Under the pieces are notes generated by a model that was given only the letters and a program-made list of their open reading frames with translations, was not told where the DNA came from and did no database searches. Both the position numbers and the translations under genes were made by a program. Shown here piece after piece: positions 6,713 through 15,146 of a stretch of DNA of 40,154 nt. How positions within the stretch are numbered: the stretch's first letter is position 1; each line of letters starts with the position of its first letter. Source of the DNA: Acidimicrobiaceae bacterium (GTDB lineage Bacteria > Actinomycetota > Acidimicrobiia > Acidimicrobiales > RAAP-2); contig PKYK01000076.1 in NCBI GenBank assembly GCA_003133665.1, positions 1 through 40,154 of the forward strand. The letters run 5' to 3'.

Positions 6713-8140
6713 ATGCGTCGTTTAGCCAATTTCATCGGTGGCGAGTCCGTGGCACCGAAGGGCGGGAAATACGTCGAACTCATCAATCCCGCGACCGGAC
6801 AACCGTTCGCCGAGATGCCCCTGTCGGACGCGGCCGACGTCGACGCGGCGGTCCAGGTCGCCGCGAAGGCCTTCGCTTCGTGGAAGCGAACGACGCCATC
6901 GCAGCGCAGTCTGGCGCTCTTGAAGATCGCTGACATCATCGAGGCCAACGCCAACGAACTCGTGGCCGTCGAAGCGGAGAACTGCGGCAAGATCATCCCG
7001 ATCACGTTGAGCGAAGAGATCCCTCCGATGCTTGACCAGATTCGTTTCTTCGCCGGAGCGGCCCGACTGCTCGAAGGTCGCGCTGCGACGGAGTACATGT
7101 CGGGCATGACCAGTTACATCCGTCGCGAGCCGATCGGCGTCTGCGGCGCCGTCACGCCGTGGAACTACCCGATGATGATGGCCGTGTGGAAGTGGGCGCC
7201 GGCAATCGCGGCCGGGAACACGATGGTGTTGAAGCCCGGTGACTCGACGCCCGCGTCGACGCTGATGATGGCCCAGCTCATGGCCGAGGTCCTTCCCCCC
7301 GGGGTCTTCAACGTGGTCTGTGGTGACCGCGACACCGGTCGGGCGATCGTCGAACACCCCGGGCCATCGATGGTGTCGGTCACCGGATCGGTGCGCGCGG
7401 GCATGGAAGTCGCCTCGAGCGCGTCAAAGACGTTGAAGCGAGTGCACCTCGAACTGGGCGGCAAGGCCCCCGTCGTGGTCTTCGATGACGTCGACCTCGC
7501 GGCCGCGGCCGAAGGCATCGCGATCGCGGGCTACTTCAACGCCGGCCAGGACTGCACGGCGGCCACCCGGGTCCTCGTGGCCCCCAAGGTCTACGGCGAC
7601 TTCGTTGACGCCCTCGCCGAGCAGGCGAAGAACACGGTGATCGGAATGCCCGACAACGCAGATGCGCTGTTCGGCCCCGTCAACAACCTCAATCAGTTCC
7701 AGCGGGTGACCGGCTTCCTCGGCCGCGCCCCGGGCCACGCCTCGATCGCCGCCGGCGGTGCGCAGGTGGGTGACAGCGGTTACTTCATCGCGCCGACGGT
7801 CGTCGCGGACCTGAACCAGGACGACGAGATGATCCAGAACGAGATCTTCGGTCCGGTCATCACGGTCCAGAAGTTCAGCGATGAGGCCCAGGCCCTCGAG
7901 TGGGCCAACGGTGTCAACTACGGACTCGCGTCGTCGGTGTGGACGAGCGACCACGGACGCGCGATGCGCTTCACCCGTGACCTCGACTTCGGCTGCGTGT
8001 GGGTCAACACCCACATTCCGATGGTCGCCGAAATGCCCCACGGTGGCTTCAAGAGTTCGGGCTACGGCAAGGATCTCTCGGTGTACGGTTTCGAGGACTA
8101 CACGCGCATCAAGCACGTGATGCACAACATTGAGGCGTAG
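6713..8140 (+). CDS. patD: Gamma-aminobutyraldehyde dehydrogenase (PatD-like)
   Basis: A 475-aa NAD(P)-dependent aldehyde dehydrogenase. The oxyanion-hole Asn151 is in PWNYP, the general base Glu247 in LELGGKAP, and the nucleophile Cys281 in FNAGQDCTAATR. The NAGQDCTA block and the C-terminal WVNTH...EMPHGGFKSSGYGKD...YGFEDYT segment closely match gamma-aminobutyraldehyde dehydrogenase (E. coli PatD) as I remember it, so oxidation of 4-aminobutyraldehyde to GABA is the likely reaction. The start ATG 6713 has a perfect AGGAGG at 6701-6706; an upstream in-frame extension crosses the regulatory dyads and is rejected. It is divergent from the Lrp-type gene and followed at 68 bp by a permease. It supplies the aldehyde-oxidising step for the aminotransferase and FAD oxidase across the divide. 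Confidence 0.88.
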   Translation: MRRLANFIGGESVAPKGGKYVELINPATGQPFAEMPLSDAADVDAAVQVAAKAFASWKRTTPSQRSLALLKIADIIEANANELVAVEAENCGKIIPITLSEEIPPMLDQIRFFAGAARLLEGRAATEYMSGMTSYIRREPIGVCGAVTPWNYPMMMAVWKWAPAIAAGNTMVLKPGDSTPASTLMMAQLMAEVLPPGVFNVVCGDRDTGRAIVEHPGPSMVSVTGSVRAGMEVASSASKTLKRVHLELGGKAPVVVFDDVDLAAAAEGIAIAGYFNAGQDCTAATRVLVAPKVYGDFVDALAEQAKNTVIGMPDNADALFGPVNNLNQFQRVTGFLGRAPGHASIAAGGAQVGDSGYFIAPTVVADLNQDDEMIQNEIFGPVITVQKFSDEAQALEWANGVNYGLASSVWTSDHGRAMRFTRDLDFGCVWVNTHIPMVAEMPHGGFKSSGYGKDLSVYGFEDYTRIKHVMHNIEA

Positions 8141-8208
8141 GGTCTGGAAGTTTGAAAGTCTGCGGTAGCGAAGGGCCAAACAGTTCCTTTTGAGGGGGGA
8201 TAAGAGTC

Positions 8209-9702
8209 ATGTCAATCGAAGATGTGCTGGGACCATTTGGAGCACCGGTACCTGAATCCGAAGAGAAGACCCAGCTGCTGCACGACGAGCTGAACCTCTT
8301 CGACGCCACCGCAGTGGCGGTGTCGTCGGTCGCGCCCGCCTACTCCGCGGCCTCGACGTTGTCGTTCGTGTTCGTCATCGCGGGCATCGGCCTCGCCTCG
8401 CCGTCGGTGATCATCCTGTCGTTCATCCCGGTGATGTTCATTGCCCTGTCGTACTTCCACCTCAACAAGCGCAACCCGAACTGCGGGGCGAGCTACTCGT
8501 GGCTGAGCCAAGTAGTCCACCCGACCGTGGGCTGGTTCAACGGTTGGATTCAGATTGCGACGTCGGTGCTGTTCTGCACCACGGCGCCGCTGCTCGCCGG
8601 GGGGTACACCCTGCAGTTCCTGCACTCGGCGTTCAACGCGGTGAGCCTCGCCTCGGTCACGAACTCGAAGGACATCGCGATTGTCGCCGCGCTCTGGCTG
8701 GCGCTGGTGACCTTCATCTGCATCTACGGCATCCGCTGGACGACGAACGCCCAGTGGGTCATGGTGTGCATCGAGTACATCTGCGTGGTGGCCTTCTCCA
8801 TTGGCGGCATCATCAAGGTGTTGGTCAGTCACCCGCACAACTCGATCGGCTTCTCCATAGGTTGGCTCGACCCCTTCCACATCCACGGCTGGACCGCCGT
8901 GGCGGGAGGCCTCGCCCTCGGGGTCTTCTTCTTCTGGGGCTGGGACACGGCGCTCAATCTGACCGAGGAATCCAAGGACTCGAGTCGCATTCCCGGGCGC
9001 GCCGGCCTGATCTCGATGTGGTTGCTGCTCTTCGTCTTTCTCCTGAACTTCGTCGCGGCCCAGATGCTGCTCGGCCCCAAGGCCGTGGCGGCCCAGGGGA
9101 CCACGGTGCTCTTCTACTTCGGTCAGCAGTTCGCCGGCTCGTGGGCCAGCTACGTGATGATCTTCGCGGTGCTCTCCTCCACGGTTGCGACCACCCAGAC
9201 GACACTGCTGCCGGCGGCGCGCATCACCTACGCCATGGCGCGCGACGGGGTCTTTCCGAAGATCTTCGGTTCGGTGCACGAGAAGTTCAAGACGCCGGCG
9301 GTGGGCACACTGATCCTGGCGTTCGTCTCGCTCTTCGGGATCTTGCTGACGACGTTCTCGACGTCGAGCAGCAACGTCTTCGGCCACTTGATCTCCAATA
9401 TCGGCGTGCTCGTCGCCTTCTACTACGGCATCACCGGACTCGGCTGCGCGTGGGCGTTTCGCAAGACCCTCGGTCACGGATTCCGCGCCAACCTGACGAT
9501 GGTGTTCCTGCCCCTCGTCGGGGGACTCGCGTTGCTGTACGTCAGCTACCAGGTCATCAAGTCCGGCGGATCGACCGCGTACCCGGACCTCGTCGTCCTG
9601 GCGTCGGGGCTGCCGCTCCTGTTGATCGCATTGGTGAAGACGCGAGGCAAGAGTGCCTTCTTCCGACAGCCGCTTGTGTCGTACACCTCGATCGAGCCCT
9701 AG
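8209..9702 (+). CDS. APC-superfamily amino acid/polyamine permease
   Basis: A 497-aa polytopic membrane protein with about twelve helices. It opens with the soluble tail expected for APC permeases and then FDATAVAVSSVAPAYSAAST, the first helix with its unwound, small-residue-rich centre. Helix 3 follows CGASYSWLSQVVHPTVGWFNGW, a typical APC segment. These carriers import amino acids, polyamines or their breakdown products using proton or ion gradients. ATG 8209 is preceded by a GAGGGGGG purine run at about 8191-8198. It lies between the aldehyde dehydrogenase and alanine dehydrogenase genes in the same direction, so its cargo is probably the amine or amino acid that the cluster degrades. Substrate specificity cannot be read from the sequence. 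Confidence 0.85.
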   Translation: MSIEDVLGPFGAPVPESEEKTQLLHDELNLFDATAVAVSSVAPAYSAASTLSFVFVIAGIGLASPSVIILSFIPVMFIALSYFHLNKRNPNCGASYSWLSQVVHPTVGWFNGWIQIATSVLFCTTAPLLAGGYTLQFLHSAFNAVSLASVTNSKDIAIVAALWLALVTFICIYGIRWTTNAQWVMVCIEYICVVAFSIGGIIKVLVSHPHNSIGFSIGWLDPFHIHGWTAVAGGLALGVFFFWGWDTALNLTEESKDSSRIPGRAGLISMWLLLFVFLLNFVAAQMLLGPKAVAAQGTTVLFYFGQQFAGSWASYVMIFAVLSSTVATTQTTLLPAARITYAMARDGVFPKIFGSVHEKFKTPAVGTLILAFVSLFGILLTTFSTSSSNVFGHLISNIGVLVAFYYGITGLGCAWAFRKTLGHGFRANLTMVFLPLVGGLALLYVSYQVIKSGGSTAYPDLVVLASGLPLLLIALVKTRGKSAFFRQPLVSYTSIEP

Positions 9703-9742
9703 AGGATATTCCTCACAACGTAGAAAGAGAGGATGATCAACG

Positions 9743-10861
9743 ATGATCATCGGCGTCCCGAAGGAAATAAAGACTGACGAGAACCGTGTGGCTCTCACTC
9801 CGGCCGGAGTGAAAGAGTTGACGGACGCTGGCCACAAGGTACTGATCGAGCGAGGCGCGGGCGAGGGATCGTCGATCTCCGACGAGGACTTCGTCGCCGT
9901 CGGGGCCACCATCGTCGAGACCGCCGACGACGTGTGGGCGGCCAGCGCGATGGTGCTGAAGGTGAAAGAGCCGATCGCCGCGGAGTACCCCCGTCTCAGC
10001 GCGCACAAGAATCAGGTCCTCTTCACGTACCTGCACCTGGCGGCGGGCCGCGAATGCACCGACGCGCTCGTGGCGGCGAACAACGTGGCGATCGCCTACG
10101 AGACGGTCCGGCTTCGCGACAACACCCTGCCCCTCCTGACCCCGATGAGCGAGGTCGCGGGCCGCATGGCGCCCTTGATGGGCGCGCACCACCTCATGCG
10201 TCCCGGCGGAGGTCGCGGCGCGCTGATCAGCGGCGTGCCCGGCGTGGCGCCCACCAACGTAGTCGTCATCGGTGCGGGCGTCGCGGGACTGGCGGCCGCG
10301 ACGCTGGCCGTGGGGCTGCACGCCAACGTGAAGATCCTCGATCGCAACCTCGACCGCCTTCGTCAGGTCGATCACCACTTCGATGGTCGGGTCCAGACCA
10401 TCGCGGCCTCGACCCTGGCGGTGGAACACGCCTGCATCGACGCCGACATCGTGATCGGCGCGGTGCTGGTGGTCGGAGCGAAGGCGCCCAAGCTCGTGAG
10501 CAACGATCTGGTGGCCCGGATGCGCCCCGGCTCGGTGCTGGTTGACATATCGGTCGACCAGGGTGGCTGCTTCGAGGCGACGCGACCGACGACTCACTCG
10601 GACCCGGTCTTCGAGGTCAACGGATCGATCTTCTACTGCGTGGCGAACATGCCCGGAGCGGTGCCCAACACGTCGACTTACGCGTTGGCCAACGCCACGC
10701 TGCCCTACACGATGGAACTGGCCCGTCACGGATGGCGAGAGGCGGTGCTCGCGGACGACGCGTTGGCCGAAGGGGTCAACGTGGTCGAAGGGGCGATCAC
10801 CTACGGCCCCGTCGCGGAGGCACACGGCATGGTCCACACGCCACTTCGTTCTTTGATTTAA
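9743..10861 (+). CDS. ald: Alanine dehydrogenase
   Basis: A 372-aa NAD-dependent L-alanine dehydrogenase: alanine + NAD to pyruvate + ammonium + NADH. Known active-site residues are present: Arg15 in ENRVALTP, Lys75 in LKVKEP, His98 in FTYLHLA, Asp272 in SVDQGG. The Rossmann loop GAGVAG is at 177-182. The N-terminus MIIGVPKEIK is diagnostic for the family, which fixes ATG 9743; AGAGAGGA lies just upstream. It ends the permease operon. Alanine is the by-product of pyruvate-dependent omega-transamination, so this enzyme would return it to pyruvate and release the nitrogen as ammonium, closing the cycle with the aminotransferase encoded at 4576-6009. That link is inferred. Confidence 0.95.
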   Translation: MIIGVPKEIKTDENRVALTPAGVKELTDAGHKVLIERGAGEGSSISDEDFVAVGATIVETADDVWAASAMVLKVKEPIAAEYPRLSAHKNQVLFTYLHLAAGRECTDALVAANNVAIAYETVRLRDNTLPLLTPMSEVAGRMAPLMGAHHLMRPGGGRGALISGVPGVAPTNVVVIGAGVAGLAAATLAVGLHANVKILDRNLDRLRQVDHHFDGRVQTIAASTLAVEHACIDADIVIGAVLVVGAKAPKLVSNDLVARMRPGSVLVDISVDQGGCFEATRPTTHSDPVFEVNGSIFYCVANMPGAVPNTSTYALANATLPYTMELARHGWREAVLADDALAEGVNVVEGAITYGPVAEAHGMVHTPLRSLI

Positions 10862-10871
10862 AGTTGAGTAA

Positions 10872-10900
10872 TCTCTGAGCAATCGCTCACAGGGCAGAGA
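10872..10900. terminator. Weak hairpin downstream of ald
   Basis: TGAGC-AATC-GCTCA (10876-10889) forms a 5-bp stem with a tetraloop, and TCTCTG/CAGAGA (10872-10877/10895-10900) frame it. No T-tract follows directly, so it could be an operator for the next gene instead of a terminator. Confidence 0.3.
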
Positions 10901-10944
10901 TGGCCGTGTGACTTTTCTTCAGAATCATTACACGGGGGAATTCA

Positions 10945-12462
10945 ATGTCTGATGTGACGGTCAACAACGTGGTGCACGCGGACACCCCTGATCCCCGTCG
11001 GTGGTTCGCCCTCGTGGTAATTGCGATCGCGCAGTTGATGGTCGTGCTGGACGCATCGATCGTGAACATCGCCCTGCCGCACGTGACGAAATCAATCGCG
11101 CAAGGGGGACTCGCAATCTCGCCGACGAACCGCCAATGGGCCGTGACGGCCTACACCATCACCTTCGGGGGCTTCTTGCTGCTGGGTGGTCGGATCGGTG
11201 ACTACATGGGTCGCAAGAAGGCGTTCCTGATCGGACTGCTGGGTTTCGCCGGCGCTTCGCTGATAGGTGGCTTCGCGGTCGACCAGCAGATGCTGTTCGG
11301 CGCCCGCGCCCTGCAGGGTGTCTTCGGTGCACTGCTCGCCCCCGCGGCGCTGTCGTTGATCTCGGTGACGTTCACCGACTCGAAGGAACGGGCCAAGGCC
11401 TTCGCGGTGTACGGCGCGCTGTCGGGCGTGGGCGCCGCGATCGGGCTCATCGCGGGAGGCCTGCTCACCCAGTACCTCTCGTGGCGCTGGTGCCTGTTCG
11501 TCAACACGCCCATGGCCATTGTCGCCTTCGCGCTCGCCATTCCCGAGGTCCGCGAGTCGAAAGTCGAAGGTCACCCGCACTACGACATTCCCGGCGCCCT
11601 GAGCGCCACCGCCGGCATGGTGAGCGTCGTCTACGGCGTGTCCGAAGCGTCAACGAAGGGCTGGGGATCCTCGACCGCGTGGCCCTACATGGCGCTCGGC
11701 GGCGTGCTGCTCCTCTTATTCTTCGCAATTGAAAGTCGAAAGAGGCAGCCGCTCCTGCCGCTTCGACTCGTCACCGACCGGGTTCGCGCCGGCTCCTACC
11801 TCACCCAGATCCTGGTGGCGCTGGGGCTCTTCGGCATGTTCCTGTTCATGACCTTCTACTTCCAGAACATCGACAACTTCTCTGCGGTGAAGTCCGGTCT
11901 TCTCTTCCTGCCGTTCTCGGTCGGGGTCATCGTCTCGGCCGGTGCGACCAGCCAGTTGCTGCCGAGGGTGGGCCCGCGTCCACTGGCGACGTTCGGCTGT
12001 CTTATGGCTTCGGCCGGCCTGATGTACCTGTCGTTCATCAAGCCCGAGAGTTCCTACCTGGCCCACGTCATGCCCGCGATGATCATCACCAGCCTGGGAC
12101 TCGGCATGACGTTCGTCTCCCTCGCCTCCACCGCGCTGTTCAACGTCGAGCCCCGTGACACCGGGGCCGCCTCGGCGGTGCTCTCGACGGCCCAGCAGCT
12201 CGGCGGTTCCTTCGGGACGGCGATCCAGAACACGATCGCGGTGTCGAGCGCCACGGCCTTCCTTGCGGGAATGAAGATCCACGCGGCGTCCAAGGCGGCG
12301 GCCATGGTGTTGCGCAACCGGGCCTACGTCCACGGCTACGACCAGGCGTTCCGATTTGGTTCGCTGATGATGCTGATCTCGGCGATCGTCTTCTGGTCGC
12401 TCGTCAACATCGACCGCCACCACCTCGGCCAGCACGACCAGACCCCGGTCGCGGTGGCCTAG
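10945..12462 (+). CDS. DHA2 (EmrB/QacA) family MFS exporter
   Basis: A 505-aa major facilitator with about fourteen helices. The first helix ends in the DHA2 hallmark LDASIVNIALPHV (about residues 36-48) and the cytoplasmic loop motif GGRIGDYMGRKKAF (motif A) is at about 79-92. A central pair of extra helices separates the two six-helix halves, as in 14-TMS drug exporters. These proteins expel drugs, dyes or metabolites against protons. ATG 10945 follows GGGGGAA (10934-10940). It stands alone: 83 bp after ald and convergent with the next gene, sharing the four bases CTAG (12459-12462) as overlapping stop codons. The transported compound is unknown. Confidence 0.88.
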   Translation: MSDVTVNNVVHADTPDPRRWFALVVIAIAQLMVVLDASIVNIALPHVTKSIAQGGLAISPTNRQWAVTAYTITFGGFLLLGGRIGDYMGRKKAFLIGLLGFAGASLIGGFAVDQQMLFGARALQGVFGALLAPAALSLISVTFTDSKERAKAFAVYGALSGVGAAIGLIAGGLLTQYLSWRWCLFVNTPMAIVAFALAIPEVRESKVEGHPHYDIPGALSATAGMVSVVYGVSEASTKGWGSSTAWPYMALGGVLLLLFFAIESRKRQPLLPLRLVTDRVRAGSYLTQILVALGLFGMFLFMTFYFQNIDNFSAVKSGLLFLPFSVGVIVSAGATSQLLPRVGPRPLATFGCLMASAGLMYLSFIKPESSYLAHVMPAMIITSLGLGMTFVSLASTALFNVEPRDTGAASAVLSTAQQLGGSFGTAIQNTIAVSSATAFLAGMKIHAASKAAAMVLRNRAYVHGYDQAFRFGSLMMLISAIVFWSLVNIDRHHLGQHDQTPVAVA

Positions 12463-12674
12463 TCAGTAAGAAACGGGCAGTGTCGACACTCGCGGTCGCA
12501 GCACGCCCCGCGCTCGAGGTGCGCGGCGGCGGTTAGCACGCAAAAACCCGTCGAGGGGTCGCGGTAGGTCGCCTCGGCGTTGCTCACCGCCTCCGCGTGA
12601 GCCCGGATGATGGCGTCGTAGTCCGCTCGGGTCGGCGAGCACCGCGACGGATGGGGTCGGGGGGTCGCGGTCAC
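12459..12674 (-). CDS. DUF5522-like small cysteine protein
   Basis: A 71-aa soluble protein. The C-terminal segment TGFCVLTAAAHLERGACCDRECRHCPFLTD resembles the DUF5522 family, whose members end in a CC-x3-CRHCPY-type cysteine cluster preceded by a TAxxHLxRG block. The Cys residues suggest binding of zinc or an iron-sulfur centre, but no function is established as far as I know. The start is GTG 12674. It has no Shine-Dalgarno sequence, but TAGTTT sits exactly six bases before it (12681-12686), so leaderless translation is expected. It is downstream of and parallel to the quinone reductase gene (20-bp gap) and shares its stop tetramer CTAG with the convergent exporter gene. Confidence 0.75.
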   Translation of the reverse strand: MTATPRPHPSRCSPTRADYDAIIRAHAEAVSNAEATYRDPSTGFCVLTAAAHLERGACCDRECRHCPFLTD

Positions 12675-12686
12675 GCTGTCAAACTA
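12675..12686 (-). promoter_or_regulatory. Leaderless promoter -10 of the DUF5522-like gene
   Basis: Minus-strand TAGTTT (12681-12686), six bases, then GTG 12674. It lies in the 20-bp gap behind the quinone reductase stop. Confidence 0.5.
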
Positions 12687-12694
12687 ACGGGGCG

Positions 12695-13645
12695 TCACTG
12701 GTCGACGCGCAGCACCACTTTGCCGAACTTGCCGGGCTGGGCGAAGTACTCGTACGCCTGGGCAGCGTCGTCCAGGGCGAAGGCGCGCGCGATCGGCATG
12801 CGCAGCTCGCCGCTCGTCCAGAGCGGGACGAGCGACTCGTTGACCCGGTCGATGACCTCGGCCTTCTCGGCGCGGGACCGCGAGCGAAGTGTCGAACCGG
12901 TCAGCGTGGCGCGCCGGCCCATCAGGTTGAGCAGGTCCAGTTCGACCCGACTGCCGCCGCCGCCGACGCCGATGACCACGACGCGCGCGAATGGGGCGAG
13001 GACCCTCTGGGCCAGCCCCAGGTGCGCGGCCCCCACCAGTTCGAGCACGACGTCGACCGGCTCGACGTCGCCCACTTCGTCGATGGTGATCGTCTCGTCG
13101 GCCCCGAGGGCGCGCAGATCGTGATGATGCTCGCTGGTTCGCGTCACCGCCGTGACGTGGGCGCCGAAGGCGTGGGCGATCTGCACCGCGGCGACCCCGA
13201 CGCCGCCGGAGGCCCCCGAGATCAGGACGCGTTCGCCGGGCGCCAGATGGGCCTGGCCGGCCAGGGCGTCGTGGGCCGTGGTGAACGCTTCGCAGAATCC
13301 ACCGGCCTCGTCCCAGGTGGCGCCGTCGGGCACGAACACGAGGTGCTCGGCCGGCACGAGGCAGTGCGTGGCCTGCGCGCCGCCGCCCACGATGGCGCAG
13401 ACCCGGCGCCCGAGCAGCGGAGCGTCGACCTCGTCACCGACGGCGCTGACGACGCCGGCCATCTCGAGACCGGGTATATCGGCGGGCCAGCCGGGCGGAG
13501 CGGGGTAGAACCCCTGGCGCTGCAGGAGATCGGCGGCGTTGAGGCCCGCCGCGCGCACCGCGACCACGACGTCGAAGGGCCCCGGCTCGGGCGTCGGACG
13601 CTCGGTGACCTCGAGGTCCCCTTCGGATGCGATCACGGCGAGCAC
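12695..13645 (-). CDS. NAD(P)H:quinone oxidoreductase-like MDR protein
   Basis: A 316-aa medium-chain dehydrogenase/reductase of the zeta-crystallin/quinone reductase type. The GroES-like N-terminal half contains VRAAGLNAADLLQRQGFYP (about 31-49), typical of zinc-free members in which a catalytic-zinc cysteine is replaced. The cofactor domain carries ISGASGGVGVAAVQIAHAFG (about 142-161), the AxxGGVG motif of NADPH-binding quinone reductases. It probably transfers hydride from NADPH to quinones or enones in the cytoplasm. The start is GTG 13645 with TAGGCT six bases upstream. It is divergent from a glutathione peroxidase with only 52 bp between, suggesting shared control by oxidative or electrophile stress; no specific operator was identified. 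Confidence 0.85.
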   Translation of the reverse strand: MLAVIASEGDLEVTERPTPEPGPFDVVVAVRAAGLNAADLLQRQGFYPAPPGWPADIPGLEMAGVVSAVGDEVDAPLLGRRVCAIVGGGAQATHCLVPAEHLVFVPDGATWDEAGGFCEAFTTAHDALAGQAHLAPGERVLISGASGGVGVAAVQIAHAFGAHVTAVTRTSEHHHDLRALGADETITIDEVGDVEPVDVVLELVGAAHLGLAQRVLAPFARVVVIGVGGGGSRVELDLLNLMGRRATLTGSTLRSRSRAEKAEVIDRVNESLVPLWTSGELRMPIARAFALDDAAQAYEYFAQPGKFGKVVLRVDQ

Positions 13646-13657
13646 GCCCTCAGCCTA
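13646..13657 (-). promoter_or_regulatory. Leaderless promoter -10 of the quinone reductase gene
   Basis: Minus-strand TAGGCT (13652-13657), six bases, then GTG 13645. Confidence 0.5.
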
Positions 13658-13685
13658 CGGCTGACACCGATTGCGCAAACACCGT

Positions 13686-13697
13686 TATTGTCGCTCC
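13686..13697 (+). promoter_or_regulatory. Leaderless promoter -10 of the glutathione peroxidase gene
   Basis: TATTGT (13686-13691), six bases, then ATG 13698. CTGACA (13661-13666) is a possible -35 with a long 19-bp spacer. It is back to back with the quinone reductase promoter. Confidence 0.5.
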
Positions 13698-14180
13698 ATG
13701 ACTCTCTACGACATCCCAGTCCACACCCTTTCGGGCGACGCCAGTTCACTCGAAGCCTTCCAGGGAAAGCCGGTACTCGTCGTCAACGTGGCCTCGAACT
13801 GCGGGCTCACCCCCCAGTACGAGGGACTCGAGGCGCTGCAGCAGACCTACGGCGATCGCGGCTTCAGCGTGGTGGGTTTCCCGTGCAACCAGTTCATGGG
13901 CCAGGAGCCCGGCACGGCCGAGGAGATCCAGACGTTCTGTTCGACCACCTACGGGGTGACCTTCCCGCTCTTTGAGAAGATCGACGTCAACGGCGAGAAC
14001 CAGCACCCGCTGTACGCCGAGCTGAACGCCTTCGCCGACGCCGAGGGCTACTCGGGGGAGATCCGTTGGAACTTCGAGAAGTTCCTCATCGCTCCGGACG
14101 GTTCCGTGCAGCGTTTCGCGCCGACGTTGAATCCCGAGGATCCGATTCTGACCGCCGCCATCGAGGCCGCGCTGAGCTAA
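13698..14180 (+). CDS. Glutathione/thioredoxin peroxidase (GPx family)
   Basis: A 160-aa peroxidase of the cysteine-type GPx family. The peroxidatic Cys35 lies in NVASNCGLTPQY. The tetrad partners Gln69 (NQFMGQEPG), Trp124 and Asn125 (IRWNFEKF) are present, and FPCNQF is conserved. Cys81 in TFCSTTYG sits where two-cysteine, thioredoxin-dependent members carry the resolving cysteine, so thioredoxin is a more likely reductant than glutathione. It would reduce hydrogen peroxide or lipid hydroperoxides in the cytoplasm. ATG 13698 gives the normal family N-terminus (MTLYDIPV) and has a -10-like TATTGT six bases upstream; the nine-codon upstream extension is rejected. The stop TAA overlaps the stop of the convergent GNAT gene in CTAA (14177-14180). 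Confidence 0.92.
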   Translation: MTLYDIPVHTLSGDASSLEAFQGKPVLVVNVASNCGLTPQYEGLEALQQTYGDRGFSVVGFPCNQFMGQEPGTAEEIQTFCSTTYGVTFPLFEKIDVNGENQHPLYAELNAFADAEGYSGEIRWNFEKFLIAPDGSVQRFAPTLNPEDPILTAAIEAALS

Positions 14181-15106
14181 CGCGCACCGATCGTGCGATG
14201 GAGTCGCACGTAGGTGGGGTGAAAGCCGTAGGTCAGCCAGTAGCGCTGCGCGCGCCGGTTGGTCACGCGCCAGTTCGTCTCGACGAACTCGAACCCCTTG
14301 CTGCGCGCGTCGATCAGCGCCGCGTCGACCATCGCGGTCGCGACCCCTCGACCCTGGTGTTGCTCGCGCACCACGACGGCACTCAGATGCAGCGTGTCGT
14401 CGAACGAACCTCGGCGCGGGGGCAGCGGGAACGTGATGCACTGGCCCACGGCCTCTCCGTCGTGCTCGACCAGGAAGTAGTTCACCTCGGGGTCGCTCAG
14501 GGTCTCTGCGAGTTCGTCGCGCTGGGACTCGGTCGACAGATCGAGCGAGAAGCTCGGCCCGGCCACCTGCGCCCGGTCGATCAGCGTGGTCAACTCGACC
14601 GCGACGTCCAGGTCGTCCATCGATCCGCGTCGCAGGGTGTACCCGTCGGGCAGTCGGTGGGCGTGGCGTTGGTCGAGGGCCAGCACGCCGCGCAGATGCA
14701 TCCTCGCGAAGCCGAGTTCGTACCAGGGGCCGGTCGAGGACGCGTCGTCGAGCACCCAGGCGTAGTGCTCGCGCGCCCCGGCGTCGATCCACTCCTGACC
14801 AGCCTCGGCGTAGAGGTCGCTGAGGACCTCGGTGCTCTCGTAGGACACGCCGTCGGGGCCGATCCAGACCCCGATGCCGTAGGGCTCGCTCTGGAGCAAC
14901 GCGCCGTAGAGGTGGCCGACGATCGTTCTGTTCTCGATGGCGACCCAGGTCGACGAGGTCGACTCACGCAGGGCGTCGGCGAGCAACGGGGCAGAGATCT
15001 CGGGGTTGACGAAGGGATTTCGAGCGGCGTCGTCGGCCAGCTGGCGCACGATCCGTCGAACCACGTCGTCCACGTCACCGGGACCGAGTTTCCTAATCGA
15101 GGCCAC
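14177..15106 (-). CDS. Tandem GNAT-domain acetyltransferase
   Basis: A 309-aa protein with two GNAT-like halves. The C-terminal half is intact: an acetyl-CoA-binding block VVREQHQGRGVATAM (R/Q-x-x-G-x-G/A) at about 241-255 and the usual ending NWRVTNRRAQRYWLTYGFHP. The N-terminal half (about 1-150) has GNAT-like spacing (TWVAIENRTIVGHLYGAL, then YAWVLDD...WYELGFARM) but lacks a clear pyrophosphate loop, so it may be inactive or structural. The acetylated substrate is unknown. I place the start at GTG 15106 because TACGGT lies exactly six bases upstream; a longer reading frame to 15478 would run through the divergent HAD gene and its signature, so it is rejected. The stop overlaps the convergent GPx stop. 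Confidence 0.82.
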   Translation of the reverse strand: MASIRKLGPGDVDDVVRRIVRQLADDAARNPFVNPEISAPLLADALRESTSSTWVAIENRTIVGHLYGALLQSEPYGIGVWIGPDGVSYESTEVLSDLYAEAGQEWIDAGAREHYAWVLDDASSTGPWYELGFARMHLRGVLALDQRHAHRLPDGYTLRRGSMDDLDVAVELTTLIDRAQVAGPSFSLDLSTESQRDELAETLSDPEVNYFLVEHDGEAVGQCITFPLPPRRGSFDDTLHLSAVVVREQHQGRGVATAMVDAALIDARSKGFEFVETNWRVTNRRAQRYWLTYGFHPTYVRLHRTIGAR

Positions 15107-15118
15107 GAGATAACCGTA
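15107..15118 (-). promoter_or_regulatory. Leaderless promoter -10 of the tandem GNAT gene
   Basis: Minus-strand TACGGT (15113-15118), six bases, then GTG 15106. This signal decides the start codon. Confidence 0.5.
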
Positions 15119-15134
15119 GCGACTGGCGGTGTGC

Positions 15135-15146
15135 CAGAGTTGCGGG
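15135..15146 (+). promoter_or_regulatory. Possible leaderless promoter -10 of the HAD gene
   Basis: CAGAGT (15135-15140), six bases, then GTG 15147. It departs from TANNNT only at the first base. The whole divergent gap is 40 bp. Confidence 0.35.
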
